A stretch of 64,000 nucleotides of DNA from contig SADC01000517.1 of assembly GCA_004194705.1 (NCBI GenBank), forward strand, positions 1 through 64,000, read 5' to 3'. This stretch comes from Ditylenchus dipsaci. Lineage: Eukaryota; Nematoda; Chromadorea; Rhabditida; Anguinidae. Both the position numbers and the translations under genes were made by a program. This document shows, in pieces, positions 43,001-53,100 of this stretch (within the stretch, counting starts at the first letter, position 1; each line of letters starts with the position of its first letter). The notes beneath the pieces were generated by a model that did not search any database, had not been told where the DNA came from, and worked only from the letters and a program-made list of their open reading frames with translations.

Positions 43001-45978
43001 TTACAATTTCAAACAGCTTATCAAGCACTAATGAAACAAACAGTTAAAAATGAAAGCATTTCTCAGGACATGTGTTCACCTGATGAAATTTATTTTTGAC
43101 ATTCTCAAATGTTGTAATTGCTCCTTTTCTAAAGTTTGAAGTACTAGTCTCAATAAGATTTTTAGACCATAGTCGACTTCTACCTAAAGCAGTGCAAACC
43201 ACTGGTTGAGGCAGGTATAAAATGCTTGGTGTTTGAAACCATCCCTACGCTTATAGGTAAGCTGAACATTGACTAAAGTTGACAGTTGGTTTGATAATGC
43301 ATTTTTTATTTTCACATTTTTGTTTGAACATGCATTTTGAAAAAGAAAAAATTTGTTAGTTCTCAGGGAGCACTACAGAATTAAACAATAATTTTCAGAA
43401 GTGAAATGTGTAGGCAAAGTGCTTGACCAATTGGACAACTCAATCCAGGCTTGGGTGGTAGTCACTTGTGAGGTCAGTTAGATTTTCAAATTTCCTCGTC
43501 GATCTCTGATATATACAGAGTGACGCAATTTTTTGGTGCCTTTTGTTTTGGCCATAACTTTGGCCAATGATATTATTTTTTTGCAATTTTTTTTCAATGC
43601 TAGTTACGAGTTAGGTAAAAACTCTGTAAAAAGGGTATGTCAGCATAGCTGCACGAGCGCCAGCGCCGGCGCCCGGCGCTGGCGCTGGCGATAATTTTTT
43701 GAGTAGACCGGCGCTGGCGCTGGCGATAATTTTTTGAGTAGACCGGCGCTGGCGTGAACTTTTCTGATTAGGTTGGCGCTGGCGCGAATCGGGGATTAGA
43801 CTGGCGCTGAAAAATTTTCACCATTAAACCATAAAAATTTTCACATTACTACGCCGGCGCGATTTTTTCAATTCGGGCAATCTGGCGCCGGCTCTGGCGC
43901 GCAATTTTTAAAATTGCCGGCGTTGGCGCTAATTTGTGGACCGCGTGCAGCTATATATGTCAGATCATCGATAATGTTAGAAGAATTCGATAATCTAGTG
44001 TTCTAAAAGAAATCGAAAATTTCTCTTTAAATTGTAATCAATTTATTGTCTTTAATTTCACCTTCTCCCTTTTTTATTCTTCTTTCACCTGTCTAGCTCT
44101 ATCCATAACCCTGAATTTTATTTGTTTACCCGAAATTTTTATTTCACGGACTCAGGAGAGCAGCGAGTCCTGATAAGCTCCACACACTGAAGTAAAAGTT
44201 CAGATGAATTCTCTGGTACAATGAGTTAAGAAGCCATAGCAACTGCAAAAAACAAAATTGATTTTTTTTAATTTTTGAAAATTGCCTTGCTCCCCACTCC
44301 AGTGATTTCCCCCAAAATACCATATTATCGAATTTTCGATGAGTTTACATACTCTTGTACAGAGTTTTCACCTTAATGTCATTTTAAAAAAGTTTGATAT
44401 TTGACCAAAAAAAAATAATATTTTTGACCAAAGTTATGGTTAGAACAAACGACACCAAAAAATTTCGCCACTATATATATACCATTTTTTGTTAACTGTA
44501 GGATGGCTTGACTACCAGAAGTGGGATAGGTAAGGCCTTGTTTGATGTCCAACTGCCAATTCCACATGCCATTTTGCAGTTTCCAAGAAGTGGTCAAGCT
44601 AGTTCACACCTTTCCCAAAGCCGCCTACATTGGCATCAACTGCACTTCTCCATTGCACATCACTCAACTACTTCAGAATGCAGCCAAAGTGACCATACAG
44701 ACCAATGGCAAGCCTAAATTACCGTTTGTAGTGTATCCTAACAGTGGAGAAGTGTACAACACAACTCTAAGGAAGTAGTTTTAGTTTGGGGTGTAGAGTT
44801 GTTATGTGTTTGAATATGCAGGTTTCAGGTTTGAAGGCGACACCCGGATCAATGTAATTGCTGAATTGATACCCACATGGCATGAATTAGGAGGTAAGAA
44901 ATAGATGTATCTTGTAAAAAAAGATAGAAGAAGAGAGATAGAGAACACACAGAAAAATTTCCTACAGTTTCATATTATTAAAAATCAGATCATCGCGTGA
45001 GGAGAATAAAGCAAGAACGGGTTTTTTTGAAGGATCGGGCTTATTTTTTGCCTTAGCCTACACAGTTAATTTTTTGAGTGCGTTTCAGGCTTAGGCAAGG
45101 TTGGGCCGTCGTATGTTGGAGCGGATAAACACATGTTTCTTTTACACCAGGCTACATGCTTGAGTTTGTCCTAGCCAGGGTGGCGAGCTTTGCCACCCTT
45201 GGGTGGCATTTTTTCCAATGAAAAAGGTAGCATTTTTATAAAAATTGTATTATACTCGCATTTTTGCAAGGAAATCGGTCAAAATCCCATCCTGCGGGTG
45301 ACTATCTACCTGCTTTTAAATTCTGCATCGATCTGTAAAAACATATTTTTTTATATTCCAACAATTTCGTTGTGAATTAGACGTTTTAAAAATTCCATTT
45401 TTTTTTGAAAAATGTGAACAAAATGTTGAAAAAAATGGAAATTTTAAAACGTCTAGTTCGGAACGAAATTGTTGGAATGTAAAAAAATCTGTTTGTACAG
45501 ATTGATGAAGAATTAAAAAGTAGGTATTTGGTCACCCGTAGGGTGGAATTTCGACCGATTTCCTTGCAATGCAAATGAGAGTAAAATGCCACTTTTTTCA
45601 TTGGAAAACTATGCCACCTAAAAGTGGCACTTTGGCCCCCTGGTCCTAGCATACGTTGACTACTTGCCTAGGCCTAAACCTTAGAAAAACACAAGAATCA
45701 ACAGGAATACCCAATCAAAAATGGGCCCGATTTTTCAATAGAGCCGCATAGCCACTAAATTATTAGTCAGAAAATTTCATTTGAACCTTTTTGCTTTAAC
45801 ATTTTGGCCTAACTTTGGAAAAGAATTAACCGGAAAAGCCTAGCAAATGTGATTAGTAGCCAACATAAAAAAATATTTTTCAGCCCGCATCTTTGGAGGT
45901 TGCTGCCGAGTGCTTCCCAATCACATTCGACAAATTGCTGAGAGTTGTCAAAAGCTAAAAGAAAAGATGATTACCTAA
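40056..45978 (+). CDS. Homocysteine S-methyltransferase (MmuM/HMT type)
   Basis: Transfers a methyl group to homocysteine to give methionine, probably from S-methylmethionine or S-adenosylmethionine, in the cytosol. Exons: 40056-40187, 41942-42009, 42065-42095, 42145-42225, 42277-42358, 42404-42471, 43166-43256, 43399-43472, 44502-44529, 44580-44774, 44829-44893, 45884-45978. Phases agree with one restored G at the 44529 donor, giving about 336 residues, normal for the family. Visible motifs: VLDGGL (about 12), TNSYHCSIQ, YLRDGSEYSGAY, LVFETIPT, GINCTSP (zinc cysteine, about 239), VYPNSGE and GGCCR (two zinc cysteines, about 311-312). Substrate choice among methyl donors cannot be read. An acceptor-like TTTTTTCAG ends 17 bases before the ATG. 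The junction at 42358 gives PYAT where the family often has PYGA. Confidence 0.9.
40472..40899. mobile_element. Near-perfect palindromic pogo-like element (428 bp)
   Basis: Ends CAATCAAACCTCGATTTAGT and CGAGGTTTGACTG, TA flanks. The two halves are almost exact inverted copies, and the centre carries a second pair of terminus-like sequences (AAACCTCGATATAGTGGCAC). Confidence 0.85.
41285..41463. mobile_element. Pogo-like MITE with TTATAGTGCGACC ends
   Basis: Ends CAGTCTAAATCCGTTATAGT and the diverged partner CGCACTATAACGAAGTCTGA, TA flanks. Confidence 0.75.
41575..41814. mobile_element. hAT-like MITE with GCGCCGGCGCC ends
   Basis: Ends CATAGTTGCGCGGGCGCC and GGCGCCCGTGCAACTATG; flanks AATGCGGT / ACTGCGGT (7 of 8). 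Related to 43644-43955. Confidence 0.75.
42590..42862. repeat. GGCGCC-rich block
   Basis: Multiple GCGCCGGCGCC-type palindromes related to the elements at 41575 and 43644, without a resolved pair of ends or target duplication. Confidence 0.5.
42875..43099 (+). CDS. Unexplained ORF in a methyltransferase intron
   Basis: A 74-codon frame with ordinary-looking composition (LPNIFNNETYQTILQTFVHI; MKQTVKNESISQDMCSPDEI). No family recognised, no splice or polyadenylation signals assigned. It begins inside the GGCGCC block's right edge, so the first residues are unlikely to be genuine. It may be a fragment of a captured gene. Confidence 0.25.
   Translation: MAATLLWLKIVIEDLAKKFSDRLPNIFNNETYQTILQTFVHILQFQTAYQALMKQTVKNESISQDMCSPDEIYF
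43644..43955. mobile_element. hAT-like MITE with GCGCCAGCGCC interior and perfect 8-bp duplication
   Basis: Ends CATAGCTGCACGAGCGCC and CGCGTGCAGCTATA; perfect TATGTCAG duplication (43636-43643, 43956-43963). Holds tandem copies of GACCGGCGCTGGCGCTGGCG. Confidence 0.85.
45176..45642. mobile_element. hAT-like foldback with CAGGGTGGCGA ends
   Basis: Ends CAGGGTGGCGAGCTTTGCC and CACTTTGGCCCCCTG, perfect duplication GTCCTAGC (45168-45175, 45643-45650). The halves are extensively inverted (ATTCCAACAATTTCGTT). In the last-but-one methyltransferase intron region. Confidence 0.8.
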
Positions 45979-46043
45979 TTCCTCAACATCTGTGTCTATT
46001 GTCAAATTCGAAAAGTACCACAAATACAAATAGGCCTTATGTC

Positions 46044-46049
46044 AATAAA
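46044..46049 (+). terminator. AATAAA polyadenylation signal of the methyltransferase gene
   Basis: AATAAA 66 bases after the stop codon. Confidence 0.6.
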
Positions 46050-46479
46050 ATTTTTACGTACTCATAAATGCCAATACACAAAAGCAGCCAAGCAGCAATT
46101 TTAATTAGGCTTCTTCGTCAGGTGGGTCCTCCCTCTTTAGCTGTAGGCCATCTGCAGCAGGAGTAAAATAGATTGAAATTTTAAGATAACTCCCTCCTCT
46201 CCAGTCAACTGTGAATAAATCGATTAATGGGGCTACTGATCTGCCAGCTTGGACTACACCCTTTTATCGCAACCCGACAATCTTTTGTCTTATGGCAGTT
46301 CTAAAAAAATCAACCAATTAATTAATTGGCTTAATTTTTTATGTTTTCAACTTTTTATATTTCAAATTTCAGTCTTCATTACTTTAATAGCTTGCCAATC
46401 TTGGCCAAGATTGGCCCAATTTTCAAGTCAATCTTGGCGCCAATATTGGCAATGCGCAACCCTTATATATACCCGTGGG

Positions 46480-46647
46480 CATGGGCGTAGCCAGGGAGGG
46501 GGGGCTGAGGTGGCTATAGTCCCCCCCCGTCAGGTTTTTCGAAAAAAATTGTTAATTAAAAACACATAAAACTCGAACACGGTGTAGGGAAAATGACCTC
46601 TCGGGGGTTTAGCCTCCCCCCGTCAGATTTTTTTGGCCACGCCTCTG
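46480..46647. mobile_element. hAT-like MITE with GGGCGTAGCCAGG ends
   Basis: Ends CATGGGCGTAGCCAGG and TTGGCCACGCCTCTG, perfect duplication CCCGTGGG (46472-46479, 46648-46655). A second left half with the same flanking sequence starts at about 46995 and runs to about 47090. Confidence 0.85.
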
Positions 46648-46804
46648 CCCGTGGGTATGAATATGTACATGGCTTATCTTTTATGGCTGGTGGTTGAGCG
46701 GCTAATTGGTGAGCAGAACTATATTTTTTGTCAATAAAGTAGCACAGAAAATCCTCAATAGAATGAAAGTTCGCTTCCCAAAAAATAAAAAGGGCAAAAT
46801 CACA

Positions 46805-46937
46805 CAGTCAACCTTTTATATAACGGCCCCTTTGGCCGTATTTGGTTGAATTTGACTAAAGCATAAAAAGTTAGACCCTCGCTATAACGGCCTCTCGATA
46901 TAACCAGGGGGGGGGGCGTTGTATCGAGGGTCGACTG
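46805..46937. mobile_element. Pogo-like MITE with TATAACGGCC ends
   Basis: Ends CAGTCAACCTTTTATATAAC and GTATCGAGGGTCGACTG; right flank TA, left flank CA. It contains a G-run of nine. Confidence 0.75.
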
Positions 46938-46984
46938 TAACATGTTTTTACTTATCTGATATCGACCACAATTTTGACCATATA

Positions 46985-47090
46985 TACCCGTGGGCATGGG
47001 TGTAGCCAGGGAGGGGGGCCTGAGGGGGCTATAGCCCCCCGTCAGGTTTTTCGAAAAAAATGTTAATTAAAAACACTATAAAACTCGAAA
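46985..47090. repeat. Truncated copy of the GGCGTAGCCAGG element with its flank
   Basis: Repeats ATATATACCCGTGGGCATGG, the left flank plus terminus of the 46480 copy, then follows that element inward to about 47090 and stops. Flank included, so a segmental duplication and not a fresh insertion. Confidence 0.65.
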
Positions 47091-49290
47091 ATGTGAGTCT
47101 TGTCGTGAACTTTGAATTGTTTGAGTTTCTTTTTAGGATTGCTTATTCACTTGTCACACCTCAAAAGAAAGCCCAGAAATTTCTAATAATGATACTTCAA
47201 AAAGTTTGTCAAAACAGATAAAAATTTAACTTGTGGTCGAAATAGAAAATAAAAAATTCGAACGATTATAAATTTCCCATACACGTTGAAAGTGTGCTAT
47301 TTATTATTACAACTGACTGCCACTTTTTAAAAACTGACCGATCTCAAATAAAACCGACCGAATGCAACCCTAGTCATTTGCATGAAATCCAAAATTATTG
47401 CATTTGCTGTCAGTAAATCAGTGCTGGATATTGTTGCGGTGGATTGCTGGATAGCTTTTAACTCAAGAAGTCAGAGAACTTGCTGAAAATAGAGTGTGCA
47501 TCTAGGGATATTACAACCTGTGATCTAGGCGATGCAAAACCGATCTTATATTTTCAAACCCCTAAAAATATTAAAATTGTCTGTTGAAAATGGCCTTAAC
47601 TCTGAATACAGTCACCTTCGATACAGTGCACTCTAGATATAGTGTACATCCTTCTCGGTCCCGACAAAGGAAACGACTCTTGATATAGTGGATATTTTCT
47701 AATTTCATTAAAATTGCTGTTTTTAAAATGTAAATTTATCTGTTTTTGTGTAAATTGAACAACGAGTTCTTGAAAAGATCGAAGTGTAAATACTTTGAAC
47801 GATAAAAACGTCATTTTTATCGAGTTAAATTATACAAGAAATTGTTTAAAAAAATTAAATTAATTTCGAAACCGATGCTTGGGCTTGAGTAGGGCCGCAA
47901 GAGACCGGATCAATCTGTATATAGGTCTGACCAACCCTAGTTTTCTTTAGCTACCTAAAATATCTGTGATTTACTGAAAACAAAAGAATATTTAATATGC
48001 ATCGCATTACCTTTTCTCTACGCTGCAGCAACCGAAAAAGCACGTCGAGAATTCCGCCACGGGTTTCAAAATTCGAATTCACAAACATTTCAGTTAAAAC
48101 AGAATGCCAGACATTTTGAAGCAATATTTAAAATTGACTACATGTTTTTTAAATTTTATTTTTGATGTTTTTTAAATGTTTTGATTTTTTTCAAGGGTTT
48201 TTTTGGTCAAGACCTTTATTATCACAATATCGAAATCGAACATTGCGGATCTTTCTCAATTTATTATGTCTGGTAGTACGCTTGCTTGCCGACCTCTAAG
48301 CTCTTAGAGACTCGATTGAACTTATCTACACAAACCGAGTTATTTTTTAAATGAAGTTCATAATGTCAAAAAATGCTCGATGTGCAAAAAATACAGTTTG
48401 TGTCAAGAAAGCTTGAGCGCCTCGAAAAATTTTGCACGAGTAGGTCCTTTCTTGCTCAATTTTCATATTCGGGATATTAGCTCTCGTGAATCTCCATTTT
48501 ACGTAAAATACCACTGCTCCATGACCTACTACTTCAGCAAAACCTTATTATCAACACCGGACAAAATATTAAAGCAGAAAACTTAAAATTCAAATCAGCA
48601 AGAAGATCACCACAGTGTGGGCAGGAGATTCTAAGCTGAAGTTTCTCAATTTTATGTCTGTTTTGCATAAAATTAACATCTTCTCGACTTCCTTCGGGCT
48701 ATTTCTAGAGTAAAAATTCACGCTCTTTCGATCTAGCGCATCTGTTATGCAAAATGAATGCAATCATCAAAGTTTAAAGGGCACTTTTTGAGCAAACACA
48801 GGCATATGGAAAATCTCCTCTTGAAAAAAATTAGCATATGAACTGGAAAACTTTCCTTTACCACTGAGATGTGACCACTTACTCGAAAGCCCGTTAAACG
48901 AGCAATCTTTTATGTCCAAATATTGCAGAAAAATGTTAAAAAACCTCAATTGCAATGTAATATTTAGAACCATCACATAAATGTAAAAAACAAAAAAAGC
49001 TAAGTATTCTCGTTTTCGCGCCAAAATACCCTAATGTCAGAGAATTCAAATTTTGAAACCCCGTGCTGCGGGAGACAATTTCGCGACGGATTATTCCGCG
49101 ACAAATAATTCCGCGGAATTTCATTTTTCGACGTCCCTGATAGTCAAAAACCAAATTCTGATAATGGATTCATATTCAGCACGGTCTTGTACATGCCCAG
49201 GAGCCTTTTTTCATTATATCTTGAACTTGAATTCAAAATCAAGAGAGGGAATTTTTTCAAATATTTATGTCCCGGCACGAATTTGAGATT
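47091..49290. other. Intergenic, little recognised
   Basis: A lone pogo-like end (CAGTCACCTTCGATACAGTG) at 47609 and a related TTGATATAGTGGA nearby. No supported exon in the rest. Confidence 0.5.
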
Positions 49291-49299
49291 AAATCTGAG

Positions 49300-49765
49300 A
49301 TTATTACCCTTCGGGAGCTCAGGGTACCTTAAACACAAATAACTCGAGAGTGACCTATAAAAAATGTATGCATACCAGAGTTTCTTTATGCGGCAGGCCC
49401 CAGTATTCGAAAAATAATAATAAAAATTGAGTTTTCTGGTTAATAAAAAATTGAGTTTCGGACATTTTGAAATTTCGACCATTTGCATGTTTTGGCATGT
49501 TTTGGTCACTGGAGCTGGGCAAAAATAGTCTCTAAATGCATTTTCGATCAAAAGTCTTGCTCGGAATTATGTCTAAGGTAAGTGAGTGCGCGCATCTCTA
49601 ACTCTAAAGCCCGTGCGGCCCCGAAGGGGGCTTGAGGGCTTGGAGTTGAGATGCGCACACCCACATACCTTAGACACAAATCACTCCAATGTAGCTCTGG
49701 AGGCATGAAAAAGCATGCATACCAGAGTTTATTTATGCGGTATGCCCCAGTCAACAAAACTATGT
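49300..49765. repeat. R1 repeats, one partial and one full
   Basis: 49500-49765 is a full R1 unit (GCGCATCTCTAACTCTAAAG, palindrome around CCCCGAAGGGGG, then TTTATTTATGCGGTATGCCC). 49310-49400 is a partial one. A lone G-tract element end follows at 49978-50012 (TATACTCCGGTAGCGCC). Confidence 0.7.
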
Positions 49766-50147
49766 TCAACATCTTCCTTTTCACACTAAATTGGCCTTTT
49801 TTGGTCCTTTCCCACCCTAATATGGCCCTAAATCTCTTCAAAAATGGTCAAAATAGGTATATTTGGGTGGTCCCAAAACTTTTTATTGACTAGAACACAA
49901 AAATAATGCCTTTTTCGAGCTTCTGAGGCAATTTTAGGTCGATATAGGGTGTTTGGAAACACTTTAAAAAAAATTCATTGGGGGGGGGGGGGGTATACTC
50001 CGGTAGCGCCAATATTTCTAAAATCAGCGAATCTTTTCAAAACCAGCAAAAATCAACGGGTCAGCAAATTTATTTTTTTATCAGCATTTTCGACCAAAAA
50101 TCAGCGATTCGCTGATAAATCAGCGATGATGGCAACCCTGATTTTAT

Positions 50148-53100
50148 CTAACAATGATAAATTTGGTGCAAAGAAAAGCAAAAAGAATGCCAATATGGTT
50201 TTTGAAGCAACACCCATGGATGCATATTCTCATTGTCATATGTTTTTTTCCAGGGAATAGGATAATTGTTTCTTGATCTCCACACTTTGTTTTCACCAGT
50301 ACGCATTGGATTAAACTCTTGGATGAGCACAAAATAAAACAGTCGAGAGTCATGCATGCTGGTAGGCCTGACCCCTTGTGGCATACGCTGGTTAAGTGTT
50401 TCATGAACCATGTCAAGCAGACCATTTTCTGCCAATTGATGACCTACTTCCATGTGAGACAGCTTCTGAAAAATACTTCCACAAAATTAAATCAGTCATT
50501 TAGTTGAAAAAGTAAACAAAAAAGTGAAACGTGCTCTAAAAACGTTTCGATTGTTCTAGTTTTGGCACTTGTTCGGTTGGGGGCCCCCATCAAATACCGT
50601 ATTTACTCTAATAAGCGCGCACCCCCTACTTTGAGGGCCTATATCTTAGCTCAGAGAAATTTTTCTTCAAAGCTGTTTAATGCATTTTCTTAACTCCCAC
50701 GAGTTTTACCGATTCTACTTTTTAGATTTTGGTTGAGCACCCGAAATTTTCGAGATTGACCCAAAAATTTTCAGATTTTCGAGGGTTTGAAAAATAAGCG
50801 CGCATGCGCGCTTTTTAGAGGAAATACGGCAATCCGACTTTGCTATCAATCGTAACACTGTATTCGCCCCTTTTTTTAGCTAAGCTTTAGGCTTCGGGTT
50901 GGCCAGCATATCAGGGCTGTACCGGATATCCGATATCCGGCACTTTTTGACATCCGATATCCGGTATCCGATATCCGAAAAAATGGCCAATTTTCGGAAA
51001 AAATTTTTTAAAACTTTTTGAAATTTAGAAAAAATTTTCAATTTTTTTTTCAAAATTTCATCAAAAATATTCGATATCCGATCACCGATATCCGGCACTT
51101 TTTCATATCCGGTATCCGATATCCGATCCGATATTTTTCCATATCCGGTATCCGATATCCGATCCGATATTTTTGGTATCCGGTACAGCCCTGCAGCATA
51201 TGTTAGCCGAAACTAACAAATGTCTTGCGCACTTTTTCCTAGATCTGGGACTAATTATAGTAGTTAATGATAATAGGGGCCCCAACTGAACAAGTTCCCT
51301 AGTTTTCAGCGTAGAAAGCTTTTTTGCTGATTTTATATCTTTTCGCCAGTTGTATTGTTGAGTCTATTGTACAATTCAGTCAAAATATTGCAAAGATTTT
51401 GATTTCGCCAACGGTTTTTTAGAAACCTAATATTTTTTCTCTCAAAAAGCACAAGCTCTCTATGATATATGGGATGTATGTGAGCAGGATAGGTTTTATA
51501 GGACCAGAATGTCTAAGTAGAATAAGTAATCAGTGAAAACGCGTACAAACTATGGAATAGAAATAGCAGATCTACCGCATTCACTCTTTTAATCGCCATG
51601 GGCGTTTATTTTTCAACCCTTAAAAATCGGAAAAAAATATTTCGATTTTGAGATTTTTGAGTGCTCAACCAAAATTTAAAAAGTGGAATGAGGTAAACTC
51701 GTGGTAACTAAGAAAACGCAAAAAACAGGTTTGCAAAATAATTTTTTTAAACTGAGATATAGGTCCTTAAGGGTGGGCGTTTATTAGAGGGTGGGCGATA
51801 AATAGAGTGAATACGGTATCTGTGGGCCACTAAACCGAGGTTTAAGTGTAGATAAAATATGAAAAATTCACAAATAAATTAAAACTTAATTTTCTTCTAA
51901 ATCAGCAAGTTTAACAGCTAACCTTGCAATATTCAAGAAAATAGCTCATTCCAAGGGCAGTAACTCTTGCGCAATAAATAACCTTAACCGCTTCTAGTCG
52001 ACCCATTTGGGCTATGATTTTAAGTGCATCATCGGTCAATGCATTTGTATCATGGATAGCTAGATGAACAAGGTTGGAAAATCGATTTGGAACCTTTTTT
52101 GCATTAATATTTCTTCCAGAACAAAGTCTTCATGTCTAGCTAAGTATTCGAAAGTTCTAAGATTCGGGAAAGATGAGTTCATTATTTGAGCGGACAACTA
52201 AAAGTAAAAATTCTAAATTTACCAATTTTTACAATAGAGACCTACATTAACTACTCTAGGAGCATTTATTACAAGAGATTCCAACGTGTTACGTAATGAT
52301 GAAGTGAAGGGAAGAGAGGTCATAAAGAATTGAAAATTTGGGCAGCGCGATTCATCAACAATAAGCAAATGCTTTAATCTGCATAATTAAAAAATCAAAT
52401 CAAAAAATTTAGTCTTATCTATTTTAAGGTACCGTATTTAGTTTGATAGAATTTTATTTTTATTAAAAAATATAAATTTATTGGCGGCGATTCTTTTAAT
52501 AGAGACTGGCGTTCCAATAGAGACTGATGTTCTATTAGAATAAATGGAGCACTTTACCTATACCCCCACCAGTCAATTAACCTTGACCCCCACCCGTGAA
52601 CCAGCTTAGGGGACCAGGGCAATTTTTTTCATTTTTTCAATACCCATAGATTTTTTGCATCATGATAATTAAGAAGTGTAAATATACTGTTTTTCCCCAA
52701 GCTGATTCACTGCTGGGGGTCAAAGTTAATTGAGTGGGGTATAGGTAAATTTAGCCGAATAAATACATAAGTGAGTGTTTAACTCTTGAACTTCCTTAGG
52801 TCTAGGGTAAGTGAGTATTTTTCGGCTTCTTCATGCACCTTCTTCACCTAGGGCATAGGGCTTGAAGCTGAAAATCGCACACACACACCTCATACACAAA
52901 TCACTTAAAAGCCGGACTCGGAAAATCAATTTTAAAAAAAGACATTTTCAAAAAACAAAGATTTTAGGTCTAAAATAGAGGACAACTTCAAACACACGTT
53001 TGAACCTCAATTAAAAAATTTATTTTTCTATTTTCACATCTAATGGTTAACAACTTCAAACAAAAAAATCAAAGTTTTCAACAAATACATTAGTCTCTTT

